DNA of 64,000 nt from Chondrinema litorale (GTDB lineage: Bacteria; Bacteroidota; Bacteroidia; Cytophagales; Flammeovirgaceae), in the NCBI RefSeq assembly GCF_026250525.1, contig NZ_CP111043.1, positions 1,725,421-1,789,420 of the forward strand, in the 5' to 3' direction. The notes under the pieces are model-generated. The model worked only from the letters and a program-made list of their open reading frames with translations. It was not told where the DNA came from and did no database searches. Shown here one piece after another: positions 1-7,873 of the stretch (positions are counted from its first letter, which is position 1; each line of letters begins with the position of its first letter). The position numbers and the translations under genes are program-made.

Positions 1-117
1 AATAGTCGTGTTCATGGAGTTTCAACAACAGCCATCGTTCCAAGTTTTCTTGAACACTTTGGTTTACCTATTCCTGATTACATGACAGACGTTCGGATTG
101 ATGCAATAACAAAATAA
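1..117 (+). CDS. C-terminal fragment of an unidentified protein
   Basis: An open frame runs from the first base to a TAA at 115-117 and gives the last 38 residues of a protein whose start lies outside the window. The tail contains GVSTTAIVPSFLEHFGLPIP. That loosely recalls the C-terminal end of alkaline-phosphatase or sulfatase superfamily enzymes, but it is too short to assign. A hairpin follows directly, which fits a real gene end. Confidence 0.5.
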   Translation, partial: NSRVHGVSTTAIVPSFLEHFGLPIPDYMTDVRIDAITK

Positions 118-125
118 AAATTTCG

Positions 126-152
126 CAGGCTGCTTTTTTAAAAGGCAGCCTG
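126..152 (+). terminator. hairpin after the first partial gene
   Basis: CAGGCTGC at 126-133 pairs with GCAGCCTG at 145-152. The arms extend inward through T/A pairs around an AT-rich loop. It lies 8 bases after the stop of the partial gene. There is no long T-run after it, so an intrinsic terminator is likely but not certain. Confidence 0.55.
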
Positions 153-218
153 TGTTGTTAATTTGCAGTAGCAACTTAATTTCTGATCTAATTTCTTTAA
201 CAGAAGAGAAAACTGTAT

Positions 219-710
219 ATGGAAAAAGATAAAGCAAAGCATCAAAAAGGAAAAGCAGTAGATCTAAATCAAATTGATTTTGAAAAACTAAAAGATAGTG
301 CAACAGAAAACCCTGGTGTATTACCTTATGCACATAACAATGGTAGTGCAGTAATAAAACCAGAAGATAAAGGTAAAATTAAAGGCCGTTCAGTAAAAGC
401 AATGCATCAACAAACAGATTTACAGATGCAACAATTGTATGAGCAAATGCGCTTACTTGCTGAACAAGCCAATGCTATTAAATCAAGAGTACAAGTCTCT
501 GAAAGAATATATCTTGCTGATATTCCATTCGATCCCCTCATTGGTGAAGTATATTACTTATATCAAAAAAATCAGGAAAAAGATGTTCTATCATTAATTG
601 GCCCTAATGAATGGGGCAGATCAAAACCTTTTGAAAAATATATTGCAACTGTTAAAATGTTAGCTGACCATACTTGGGATATATTAGACAAATCAGAAGA
701 TTTAATATAA
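219..710 (+). CDS. DUF2452 family cytoplasmic protein
   Basis: A 163-residue soluble protein with no signal peptide or membrane segment. It has a lysine-rich N-terminus, a central helical stretch (about residues 62-95, rich in Gln and Glu, possibly coiled coil), and a C-terminal part with IPFDPLIGEVYYLYQ and a WGRSKPF segment. This pattern is typical of the DUF2452 family, common in Bacteroidota and without a known function. Length and layout fit the family. It is transcribed alone, between the hairpin at 126-152 and the convergent thioesterase gene 18 bp downstream. Confidence 0.75.
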   Translation: MEKDKAKHQKGKAVDLNQIDFEKLKDSATENPGVLPYAHNNGSAVIKPEDKGKIKGRSVKAMHQQTDLQMQQLYEQMRLLAEQANAIKSRVQVSERIYLADIPFDPLIGEVYYLYQKNQEKDVLSLIGPNEWGRSKPFEKYIATVKMLADHTWDILDKSEDLI

Positions 711-728
711 CTCTTATACACTAAGCCA

Positions 729-1205
729 TTATTTAAATGGATTTTTTGATTGGTCTTCTGCACTATTATATACTTTAATAGCTATTACTTCTGCTTCTGC
801 TGTTTTCTCCCCTTCTGAAAAAACATCACACTGCATTACAACCTTTTTATTTTTTAGCTCAAGTACTTTTGCTTTTAACAGTACTTCTTTTTCACAACTA
901 GTTGGTTTAAGGTACTTAACTGTAATTGTTCCTGTTGCATAACGATACTCTGGTAAACTATCTAAACCCCTCTCTTCATATTTATATGCTGCAGCCATTG
1001 CTGTACACATACAGTGACAATCTATTAATGTAGCTATAATACCTCCATTTAATAAATTTGCCCAGCCATGATACTTTTCTTCTGGTTGCCATTTACAAAT
1101 ACTCAGGTTATCTTCCCAATAACTTTTTATCTGTAAACCCTCTTCATTTTCAATTCCACAACCAAAGCACACATTGCTTTTCATATAATCTTGAAAATAT
1201 TCCAT
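729..1205 (-). CDS. hotdog-fold thioesterase (PaaI/4HBT type)
   Basis: A 158-residue cytoplasmic protein of the hotdog-fold superfamily. The central helix carries LNGGIIATLIDCHC, the usual position of the N/H-G-G-x-x-x-x-x-x-D motif of PaaI/YbgC-type acyl-CoA thioesterases, so Asp in that motif is the probable catalytic residue. The N-terminal CFGCGIENEEGL segment is also typical of this subgroup. The family hydrolyses acyl-CoA thioesters; the substrate cannot be read here. The gene converges on the DUF2452 gene and has a 367-bp AT-rich region upstream, shared with the divergent exported protein. Confidence 0.8.
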   Translation of the reverse strand: MEYFQDYMKSNVCFGCGIENEEGLQIKSYWEDNLSICKWQPEEKYHGWANLLNGGIIATLIDCHCMCTAMAAAYKYEERGLDSLPEYRYATGTITVKYLKPTSCEKEVLLKAKVLELKNKKVVMQCDVFSEGEKTAEAEVIAIKVYNSAEDQSKNPFK

Positions 1206-1354
1206 GTCTTTTTAATTGTTTTTTCATAAAAGTGAATTTTCGCTGGCAAATTCGCTAAAAAAAGTTTTTATATTTGTTTATGCGAATATATGTTTTGGTA
1301 ATTTTTAATTAATACTGATTTATTAATTAAATTGGTTTATTTTAATAATATCAT

Positions 1355-1374
1355 AATTTAAAACGTTTTAAATT
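1355..1374. promoter_or_regulatory. 20-bp perfect palindrome with CG centre
   Basis: AATTTAAAACGTTTTAAATT equals its own reverse complement. The AAAACGTTTT core with central CG looks like LacI-family or other dimeric-repressor operators. It could also arise in such AT-rich DNA. It lies between two divergent genes, 150 bp from one start and 198 bp from the other. A binding role is inference. Confidence 0.35.
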
Positions 1375-1499
1375 TTAAATATTCAACAAAAACAGCTTTT
1401 TTATAAAAAAAATCAATTATTAAGCACTATCACTATTTAACATTAAGTTAATTTATATATATTTATTTAACTTTACATTAACATATAATTAACATTAAA

Positions 1500-1533
1500 T
1501 TTACACAAAAAATCGCATAAGCGGTTATGTTTG
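1500..1533 (+). promoter_or_regulatory. Bacteroidota-type promoter for the gene at 1573
   Basis: TATGTTTG at 1526-1533 matches the TANNTTTG -7 consensus of the Bacteroidota primary sigma factor. A partial -33 element (TTTA at 1500-1503) lies about 22 bp upstream. Transcription would begin some 30-35 bases before the ATG at 1573. Confidence 0.5.
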
Positions 1534-1572
1534 CATTGAAATCATTTTCAAACAATTTAAAATTTTTCAGCT

Positions 1573-2193
1573 ATGAGGCTAATTAGAAAAGCAATTTTAT
1601 CGGCATTATTAATGATCGGATCATTAAATGCAGCTGTTTACGCAAACGATATTGCAGACGAACTTTCGCTAACTCTAAAGCCACAAACAGATAATAGCAA
1701 GTTATTGCTTACTGTTCGCAACTTAAAAAGTACCGATATGCGTGTTATCATCAAAAATGCAGATAACGCTCAGGTATACACCAAGTATGTAAATGAAAAA
1801 GACGTGTACATGGAAATGTTTAATTTTTCAAGATTAAATTCTGGTGAGTACACTTTCTATATTATAAGCGGAAACGCTGAAGTATCGCAAAAGTTCGATA
1901 TCGATTCTCAAGGTAGAATCACTGTAGCAAACGAAAAAGAATCTGTTGCTATCACTCCTGACATTAGACTACGCGATGGTAAAGTTGAAGTACGTTTAGC
2001 AAATCGCTTAAAAGAAGCCGTATCTGTTAGCATCTATGACGAAGAAGGAGCTCTAGTTCACTTCGACGAAGAAAGCAAAAGCAAAGACTACGGTAAAAAA
2101 TTCAACCTTGACAAAATCACTAAAGGTAGCTATACTTTTAAGATTGAATCAGGAGCAAAATCATTCGAGAAAGTGATCTCTTTCAACGAGTAA
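1573..2193 (+). CDS. exported protein with two tandem beta-sandwich-like repeats
   Basis: A 206-residue protein with a signal peptide (about residues 1-24, MRLIRKAILSALLMIGSLNA then A-x-A before NDIADE). The mature part contains two similar units, about residues 32-112 and 127-205. Each has a beta-rich core, a central V.I.. segment (RVIIKNADNAQVY and SVSIYDEEGALVH), and a closing S-G/G-S-Y-T-F segment. The SGEYTF and KGSYTF endings line up with T9SS sorting-domain or DUF3244-type folds, but I do not assign a family. It was probably made by internal duplication. It has its own promoter and a strong terminator, so it appears monocistronic and possibly well expressed. Confidence 0.8.
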   Translation: MRLIRKAILSALLMIGSLNAAVYANDIADELSLTLKPQTDNSKLLLTVRNLKSTDMRVIIKNADNAQVYTKYVNEKDVYMEMFNFSRLNSGEYTFYIISGNAEVSQKFDIDSQGRITVANEKESVAITPDIRLRDGKVEVRLANRLKEAVSVSIYDEEGALVHFDEESKSKDYGKKFNLDKITKGSYTFKIESGAKSFEKVISFNE

Positions 2194-2232
2194 GATTAAA
2201 TTAAATCAGAGTAGTTTATTGGTAATCTATCT

Positions 2233-2266
2233 ATAAGCAGACCTAAAAGGGTCTGCTTATTTTGTT
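2233..2266 (+). terminator. intrinsic terminator after the exported repeat protein
   Basis: A perfect 11-bp stem (2233-2243 with 2250-2260) encloses a 6-base loop and is followed by TTTGTTT. It lies 40 bases after the stop at 2193. Confidence 0.85.
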
Positions 2267-2369
2267 TATAACAAGTTGTATCATTCGTAATTAGATTGAT
2301 GTTCGTTATATTTGGTTGTAAAAGTTTTCTATAAAAAACTAATCAACAGGCTTGTATAAGCTTTCCTAT

Positions 2370-3500
2370 ATGAAAAAGTACAGATATGTTCTTGCTTTAT
2401 TTTTATTTATAACGACCATTTATTTCTGGTGGAGTAATTTTGACAGAAACCCTACCCTAAAAGAAACCTCATTAAAACTTCGGGAAATATCTGAGTTTGG
2501 GCAAGCCGATAATAGCAAAGGCAATATTGTTTCTATACAGCCTTTTATGTTCACTGCAGATTATGCTAATCTCGAAAACTTTTATAATAAAATAGATAGT
2601 TATTTTGCCAAAGCACAGGTAGAAGGCTTTTTTAATGAAAACACTGTTGTTATCTTGCCAGAGCACCTTGGTACAGGTTTAATTGCAGAAAATGAAAAAA
2701 AATCTGTGTTAAAGGCAAGCAATATTTCTAAAGCCTGTGAACTTGCTATTTGGAGTAATTTGATAAACTTTATTCCAGAATATCTCAATGCCCCTGATAT
2801 TCCTAATAAAAAACAATATGCTTTATTTTCCATGAAATCTGACAAAATGGCTCATGTTTTTAACTTTGTCTTTTCATCGATGGCTAATAAATACAATGTT
2901 TACGTAATTCCAGGAAGTATAATTATCCGAAATCCAAATGTTAAAGATGGAAAATTGAATAGTAATAAAGGCGACCTCTTCAATATTTCTCTTTTATATA
3001 AGCCAGATGGAACTGCTTACCCACACATTATAAGAAAGGCATGCCCTTTTAAAAAAGAACAAGATTTTATTAAAAGTGGCAGTTTTGAAAATATCCCAGT
3101 ATTTGATTTACCTATCGGAAAAACTAAGATATTAATTAGTAATGATGCTTGGTATCCAGAAGCATATAGCAAGAATAACAAAGATGCTTCTGTAATTCTC
3201 TCCCCTGGCTTTTTACCCGAAAAGTTAGATGAAGACTGGAAAAGTATTGTAAAAGAACTTGAACCACTACCAAAAGATATCAACCCTGATAAAAATATAA
3301 CAACAGAGTCTGCCCAGCTTGAACATGGTTTGCCAGGCAGACTCTATAGTAATCATATCCCTACTGGTGTAAGTAGTTTCTTAAGAGGTGATTTATGGAA
3401 TGTTCCAAATGAGGGATACACCATAGTTTATAATGAAAAAGAGATACTGACAGGTTATAAAATTGAAGGTGCCAGTATTATTAACCTATGGCTTAACTAA
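2370..3500 (+). CDS. membrane-anchored nitrilase-fold protein lacking the catalytic Cys
   Basis: The ATG at 2370 is the best start, because it begins a basic-hydrophobic anchor (MKKYRYVLALFLFITTIYFWW); a TTG 18 bases upstream is less likely. The 376-residue product looks like the carbon-nitrogen hydrolase superfamily. It has VVILPEHLG with Glu98 in the position of the catalytic Glu. RKACPFKKE with Lys223 sits in the position of the catalytic Lys, and ISNDAWYPE (256-264) replaces the I-C-x-D/E-x-x-F-P-E nucleophile motif. Ser257 stands where Cys should be, so amidase activity is doubtful. This could be a degenerate Lnt/nitrilase relative with a binding role. It converges on kduD with a 5-bp gap. 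Confidence 0.6.
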   Translation: MKKYRYVLALFLFITTIYFWWSNFDRNPTLKETSLKLREISEFGQADNSKGNIVSIQPFMFTADYANLENFYNKIDSYFAKAQVEGFFNENTVVILPEHLGTGLIAENEKKSVLKASNISKACELAIWSNLINFIPEYLNAPDIPNKKQYALFSMKSDKMAHVFNFVFSSMANKYNVYVIPGSIIIRNPNVKDGKLNSNKGDLFNISLLYKPDGTAYPHIIRKACPFKKEQDFIKSGSFENIPVFDLPIGKTKILISNDAWYPEAYSKNNKDASVILSPGFLPEKLDEDWKSIVKELEPLPKDINPDKNITTESAQLEHGLPGRLYSNHIPTGVSSFLRGDLWNVPNEGYTIVYNEKEILTGYKIEGASIINLWLN

Positions 3501-3505
3501 TTATC

Positions 3506-4267
3506 TTATCTCCCCATCCAACCTCCATCAACAGTTAAAACAATTCCATTTACATAATCAGATGCTTTAGAAGATAGAAAGACTGTTGCTCCAACTAAAT
3601 CTTCTGGTTTACCCCATCTACCTGCTGGAATTCTAGCTAGAATTGCATCGTTTCTGGTTTCATCTGCTCTTAATGCAGAAGTATTATCCGTAGCGATATA
3701 ACCTGGCGCAATTGCATTTACATTTACACCTTTAGATGCCCATTCGTTTGATAAAGCCATTGTTAACTGGCCTACTCCACCTTTACTAGCTGCATAACCT
3801 GGTACGGTAATACCTCCCTGAAAAGTAAGTAACGAGGCTGTGAAAATAATTTTTCCGCTTCCACGACTTACCATTTCTTTACCAACTTCTCTACTAAGAA
3901 CAAACTGAGCATTGAGGTTTACTTCAATTACAGTATCCCAATAATCGTCTGGGTGTTCTGCTGCTGGCTTTCTCATAATTGTACCAGCATTATTTACAAG
4001 AATATCTGGAGTTTCATTTTCTTGCTTTAAGAGCTCAATAAATTCATATAACTTTTCTCTTTTAGAAAAATCGCATTGATATGCTTTAAAGCTTCTTCCT
4101 AATTCTGTTACTTCTTTCTCTACATCACTACCAGTTAGCTCTAGAGAAGCTGAAACACCAATTATATCAGCGCCTGCTTGAGCTAAACCTATAGCCATTG
4201 CTTTTCCAATACCTCTTTTACACCCTGTAACCAGTGCAGTCTTCCCTTTTAAATCAAAAAAATCCAT
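3506..4267 (-). CDS. kduD: 2-dehydro-3-deoxy-D-gluconate 5-dehydrogenase KduD
   Basis: A 253-residue classical SDR enzyme. It shows the nucleotide-binding TGCKRGIGKAMA, the NNAG motif, and the triad Ser145, Tyr158, Lys162 (YAASKGG). In the 4-deoxy-hexuronate branch of pectin or uronate breakdown, KduD reduces 2,5-diketo-3-deoxygluconate to 2-keto-3-deoxygluconate with NAD(P)H. Assignment within the large SDR family rests on the close match in length and start (FDLKGKTALVTG) and above all on kduI lying 30 bp upstream on the same strand. The pair is almost certainly one operon. No uronate lyase or KDG kinase gene is nearby. Confidence 0.87.
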   Translation of the reverse strand: MDFFDLKGKTALVTGCKRGIGKAMAIGLAQAGADIIGVSASLELTGSDVEKEVTELGRSFKAYQCDFSKREKLYEFIELLKQENETPDILVNNAGTIMRKPAAEHPDDYWDTVIEVNLNAQFVLSREVGKEMVSRGSGKIIFTASLLTFQGGITVPGYAASKGGVGQLTMALSNEWASKGVNVNAIAPGYIATDNTSALRADETRNDAILARIPAGRWGKPEDLVGATVFLSSKASDYVNGIVLTVDGGWMGR

Positions 4268-4297
4268 GATTATTTACTTATTTAAAAGTTCAAAATA

Positions 4298-5131
4298 TTA
4301 TAATAATACATCTGTGCCAGCCGGATCCATATCAGTAAATGCCTGATTTTCACCACCCATTACCCAGATAAAACTATAAGCTGAAGTTCCTGCACCAGAG
4401 TGAATAGACCATTCAGGTGAAATAACTGCTTGCTTATTTTTCATAACCAAATGTCTGGTTTCTGTAGGCTCACCCATAAAATGCATTACAATTTGATTTT
4501 CAGGAAGGTCGAAGTATAGATAAACTTCCATTCTTCTGTTATGCGTATGTGGAGGGAATGTATTCCAAATACTACCTCTTTTAAGCTCAGTAAAGCCCAT
4601 TACCAATTGGCAACTCTTAATGCCATTTTCGTGAATATATTGATAAATGGTTCTTTCATTACTAGTCTCAGCAGTTCCTAATTCTACAGGGTTAGCCTCA
4701 GCTTGTACAGCTTTAGTAGTTGGATAAGATGCATGTGCAGGAGTTGAACTTACAAAAAATTCAGCGGGAGTAGAAGCATCATCACTGCTAAATACTAAGT
4801 TCTTATTTCCTTTTCCTACATATAAGCAGTCTTTATTCGCTAATTCAAATACTTCTCCATCAACAGTTACTGAACCTTTTCCACCGATGTTGATAATACC
4901 GAGCTCTCTTCTTTCCAAAAAATAATCAGCCTTAGTAACAGATTCGAATGCTGGTAATTCAAGTGATTTTGTAATAGGTTTCGCTCCTATTGTAACCATA
5001 CGATCATACAAAGAATAAACCCCAGTAAGTTGATCGTCTACAAATACTGATTCAATTAAAAAATCTTCTCTTAATCGTTGTGTTGTGTAAAGTTTTGCAT
5101 CGCGAGGATTCGCGGCATATCTCAATTCCAT
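4298..5131 (-). CDS. kduI: 5-dehydro-4-deoxy-D-glucuronate isomerase KduI
   Basis: A 277-residue cupin-type isomerase of the usual family length. The metal ligands are visible as His195, His197 and Glu202 in FPPHTHNRRMEVYLYF, and His244 in WSIHSG; they match the zinc site of the E. coli enzyme. It converts 5-keto-4-deoxyuronate, released by pectate or ulvan-type lyases and unsaturated glucuronyl hydrolases, to 2,5-diketo-3-deoxygluconate, the KduD substrate. It is first in the kduI-kduD operon; the upstream 256 bp must hold its promoter. Its neighbours do not show which polysaccharide feeds it. Confidence 0.96.
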   Translation of the reverse strand: MELRYAANPRDAKLYTTQRLREDFLIESVFVDDQLTGVYSLYDRMVTIGAKPITKSLELPAFESVTKADYFLERRELGIINIGGKGSVTVDGEVFELANKDCLYVGKGNKNLVFSSDDASTPAEFFVSSTPAHASYPTTKAVQAEANPVELGTAETSNERTIYQYIHENGIKSCQLVMGFTELKRGSIWNTFPPHTHNRRMEVYLYFDLPENQIVMHFMGEPTETRHLVMKNKQAVISPEWSIHSGAGTSAYSFIWVMGGENQAFTDMDPAGTDVLL

Positions 5132-5387
5132 AATGATATTATTTAAAAATATGTAGGTATGTTAATTATTTCTTTATTAGAAAAAACACCCCTATTATAC
5201 TAAAATGAAGTATAAGGAACATTAAACTATTTCAAAAACAACGGGAACGTTTGCATTTCAAAAAGGGTGACAATACTTCGTAAAATCAAGAAAATCAATT
5301 ACTTAACTATATTTAAAAAGGATTTCACAATTAATACTATTGCTATAAATCTGGTAAACTGAAAAAATTAATCGCTTTATAATTCAA

Positions 5388-6260
5388 TTACTTTGCTCCT
5401 CTTACCATTTTCTCTATCTGATCCCACATCTCTGGCTGAATAAAATCTAAGAAATTAAACTCTCCTGCCCCTTTTAACCATTCACCTCCATCGATAGTTA
5501 TTACTTCACCATTTACATAAGATGAAAAATCAGAAACCAAGTATGCGGCCAAGTTGGCTAACTCCTGATGGTCGCCAACTCTGCCCAATGGCACTTTCTT
5601 TTTAAAATCGAATTTTTCTCTCAAATTTTCAGGAAACAACCTATCCCAAGCTCCTTTGGTTGGAAATGGCCCCGGAGCAATTGCATTTGATCTAATTCCA
5701 TATTTTGCCCATTCTACAGCTAAAGAGCGTGTAAGTGCCAATACACCCGCTTTTGCTGCGGCTGATGGAGCTACATAAGCAGAACCTGTCCATGAGTAAG
5801 TCGTTACAATATTCAAAATGGTTCCGGCTTGTTTGGCTTCTATCCAGTCTTTACCCAAAGCCAAAGTAAAGTTATATGTACCTTGTAATACAATACCTAT
5901 AATAGTATCAAATGCTTTGTGACTGAGTCTTTCGGTGGGGCTTATAAAGTTTCCTGCTGCGTTGTTAAGTAAGACATCTATTTTACCAAACTTCTCTTTC
6001 GCTGTAGCTAAGGTTGCTTCTACCTCATTATATTTTCTCACATCACATTGTACTGGTAATACTTCTCCTCCTGTTGCTTCTGTAAGTTCTTTGGCAGCAG
6101 CTTCGAGTTTTTCCATTTTGCGGCTGGCAATTACTACTTTAGCTCCTAATTCTAAAAAATATTTACTCATAGATTTTCCCAAACCTGAACCACCACCAGT
6201 TACTAAAATAACTTTTCCTTCTAGGGCATCTTCTCTAAGCATTGGTTTCGAATATTGCAT
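5388..6260 (-). CDS. SDR oxidoreductase, 2,4-dienoyl-CoA reductase-like
   Basis: A 290-residue SDR with VTGGGSGLGKSM for cofactor binding and LNNAAGNF. In place of the usual YxxxK it has APSAAAKAGV, so the Tyr is a Ser. That substitution, together with the IAPGPFPTKGAWDRL segment, is typical of mitochondrial and peroxisomal-type 2,4-dienoyl-CoA reductases, which use Lys without the Tyr. The likely role is NADPH-dependent reduction of 2,4-dienoyl-CoA in breakdown of unsaturated fatty acids. It stands alone, divergent from miaE. Confidence 0.8.
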   Translation of the reverse strand: MQYSKPMLREDALEGKVILVTGGGSGLGKSMSKYFLELGAKVVIASRKMEKLEAAAKELTEATGGEVLPVQCDVRKYNEVEATLATAKEKFGKIDVLLNNAAGNFISPTERLSHKAFDTIIGIVLQGTYNFTLALGKDWIEAKQAGTILNIVTTYSWTGSAYVAPSAAAKAGVLALTRSLAVEWAKYGIRSNAIAPGPFPTKGAWDRLFPENLREKFDFKKKVPLGRVGDHQELANLAAYLVSDFSSYVNGEVITIDGGEWLKGAGEFNFLDFIQPEMWDQIEKMVRGAK

Positions 6261-6408
6261 AATTTAAGGTTGTTTAATGATACTTTAAGCTAGTTGTTTA
6301 CCCTGAATTTTCAAAAAATTGTTACTGAGTCTTTCCTGATATATTTTTACATTGCAGAATAATTTACAGACTGTTACAATTATTAGATTAAATTAATTTG
6401 TAGTTGTT

Positions 6409-6993
6409 ATGATGTTACATCTCAAATTACCCACAGATCCAAGATGGGTAAACATCGCTGAAAAAAACATTGAAGATATTCTTATAGACCACGCTTATTG
6501 CGAACAAAAAGCAGCGTCAACCTGTATTTCATTAATTGTTCAATATCCTGAAAAGGATGAGCTTGTAGAAATGCTTACACCTGTTGTAGCTGAAGAATGG
6601 GATCATTTCGAGAGAGTTTTAAAAGAGATGAGGAAGAGGGGAATTTCTTTGGGTAAAATGAGAAAGGATGAATACGTTAATCAACTTGCACAAAAAATTA
6701 AAAAAGGAGGAAGTAGAGAGCAGCAACTCGTTGAGAAGCTTTTAATGAGTGCACTTATTGAGGCTAGAAGTTGTGAGCGATTTAAATTACTCTGGCAAAA
6801 CCTGGAAGATGAAAATCTAAAAGAGTTCTATTACGAACTAATGGTTTCAGAAGCTGGACATTATACTAATTTCATTACTCTGGCTAGAAATTATTTACCA
6901 AGAGAAGAAGTAGACAAACGCTGGCAAGAGTTACTTAAAGAAGAAAAAGCAATTATAGAGAACCTTGAACCCAGATCTGACAGGATGCATTAA
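6409..6993 (+). CDS. miaE: tRNA hydroxylase MiaE-like diiron protein
   Basis: A 194-residue ferritin-like helical-bundle protein. The diiron ligands appear as the EQKA, EEWDHFERV, EARSCERF and SEAGHYTNF motifs, spaced as in tRNA-(2-methylthio-N6-isopentenyl-A37) hydroxylase. The enzyme uses O2 to hydroxylate the isopentenyl side chain of ms2i6A37 in tRNAs reading U-starting codons. The second codon is also ATG; either could be the start. It is monocistronic and meets a possible small gene on the other strand one base after its stop. Confidence 0.87.
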   Translation: MMLHLKLPTDPRWVNIAEKNIEDILIDHAYCEQKAASTCISLIVQYPEKDELVEMLTPVVAEEWDHFERVLKEMRKRGISLGKMRKDEYVNQLAQKIKKGGSREQQLVEKLLMSALIEARSCERFKLLWQNLEDENLKEFYYELMVSEAGHYTNFITLARNYLPREEVDKRWQELLKEEKAIIENLEPRSDRMH

Positions 6994-6994
6994 A

Positions 6995-7156
6995 TTAGAT
7001 GTTTTCTAACTTTTTTTGGCGAATCTTTCTGTAAAATAATTCTTTAAGATATAGCCTTTTTTTCTGTTCTTTTGATAAATCAGGGTTGTAACCTGAGAAA
7101 AGTACTGGTGAAAGAAAAAACACAAATTTGAAAAAGATGTATTTAACAAGTCTCAT
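6995..7156 (-). CDS. possible 53-residue membrane-tethered peptide
   Basis: On the minus strand an ATG at 7156 opens a 53-codon frame ending in TAA at 6995-6997. The product has a hydrophobic N-terminal half (MRLVKYIFFKFVFFLSPVLF) and a strongly basic C-terminal half (KEQKKRLYLKELFYRKIRQK). That two-part layout is not expected from random AT-rich sequence. The stop lies one base from the convergent miaE stop. No family is recognised and there is no Shine-Dalgarno sequence, which is normal for this phylum. It could be spurious. Confidence 0.35.
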   Translation of the reverse strand: MRLVKYIFFKFVFFLSPVLFSGYNPDLSKEQKKRLYLKELFYRKIRQKKLENI

Positions 7157-7359
7157 AATAAATTGATATTCAATAATATTCTAATAGCTGGAATGTTTTT
7201 TACGATGTACGCTGGTATATTGTTGTGCAAATATCATGTTTAGTTATGAACTTATTCTTAAGAATTTGCAAATATTCCTATACATCTTTACTTTTTTTAT
7301 TGCTAGTACTATTTATAACAACATAATTTAAAGTAAAGTTGAGATCCTGATAAAAAGGC
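7157..7359. other. non-coding part of the miaE-gcvH spacer
   Basis: AT-rich sequence between the possible small gene and the gcvH promoter. If the small gene is not real, the full empty spacer is 6994-7420. Apart from the promoter at 7360 I see no hairpin or conserved element. Confidence 0.5.
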
Positions 7360-7391
7360 TTGAAGCTTTATGTAATAAAAATTTATATTTG
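7360..7391 (+). promoter_or_regulatory. promoter of gcvH
   Basis: TTG at 7360-7362 (-33 region) and TATATTTG at 7384-7391 (-7, exact TANNTTTG) are separated by 21 bp, as expected for Bacteroidota. The start codon at 7421 is 29 bases beyond, so the leader is short. Confidence 0.65.
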
Positions 7392-7420
7392 AACCTTTAT
7401 CACATTTTAACTTTATAAAA

Positions 7421-7798
7421 ATGAGTTTCCCTAAAGAATTAAAATACACTAAAGATCACGAGTGGATAAAAATTGATGGTGATGAGGCATTTATTGGTAT
7501 TACCGAATTTGCTCAAAAAGAATTAGGAGACATTGTTTATGTAGATATCAATACTGTTGGTGACGAAGTGGAAGAAGGAGATGTTTTTGGCTCTGTTGAA
7601 GCAGTTAAAACTGTTTCTGACTTATTTATGCCAATAAAAGGCGAAGTTTTAGAATTTAATGAAGCACTAGATGCAGAACCAGAATTGGTAAACTCAGATC
7701 CTTATGGAAAAGGATGGATGATAAAAATAAAAATAGCTGATGGAGCTTCTTTAGATACATTACTTGACAACGAAGCTTACGAAGCATCATTTTCATAA
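7421..7798 (+). CDS. gcvH: glycine cleavage system H protein
   Basis: A 125-residue lipoyl carrier protein of normal family length. The lipoylated lysine is Lys63 in [13 protein letters not shown], and the usual YTKDHEWI start and [11 protein letters not shown] segment are present. It carries the aminomethyl group between the P and T proteins and then to the L protein during glycine breakdown. It is transcribed alone with a clear promoter and a very strong terminator; the other gcv genes are not in the window. Confidence 0.97.
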   Translation: MSFPKELKYTKDHEWIKIDGDEAFIGITEFAQKELGDIVYVDINTVGDEVEEGDVFGSVEAVKTVSDLFMPIKGEVLEFNEALDAEPELVNSDPYGKGWMIKIKIADGASLDTLLDNEAYEASFS

Positions 7799-7814
7799 GT
7801 AATATTCTTGTGTA

Positions 7815-7857
7815 AAAACAAAGGGCTAGTCAAAACAATTGACTAGCCCTTTGTTTT
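7815..7857. terminator. bidirectional terminator between gcvH and the LRR gene
   Basis: A perfect 18-bp stem (7815-7832 with 7840-7857) around a 7-base loop, with T-runs on the right in the plus strand and on the left in the minus strand. It lies between two convergent stops and should serve both. Confidence 0.92.
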
Positions 7858-7873
7858 TAGCTTCTATCATTCA

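Larger units (their letters stand above)
1206..1572. other. AT-rich divergent intergenic region
   Basis: A 367-bp non-coding region between the thioesterase gene (leftward) and the gene at 1573 (rightward). I see no credible ORF. It holds a 20-bp perfect palindrome at 1355-1374, two copies of TTAACATTAA (1437-1446 and 1489-1498), and a good -7 element close to 1526. Confidence 0.6.

Noticed and set aside
5246-5251. AACGTT core in GGGAACGTTTGC upstream of kduI as a LacI-type operator
   Set aside because: Only six bases are palindromic and there is no linked regulator, so it is too weak to call.
5690-5740. Loss of the catalytic Tyr in the SDR at 5388-6260 as a defect
   Set aside because: The Ser at that place and the surrounding segment match 2,4-dienoyl-CoA reductases, which work without the Tyr.
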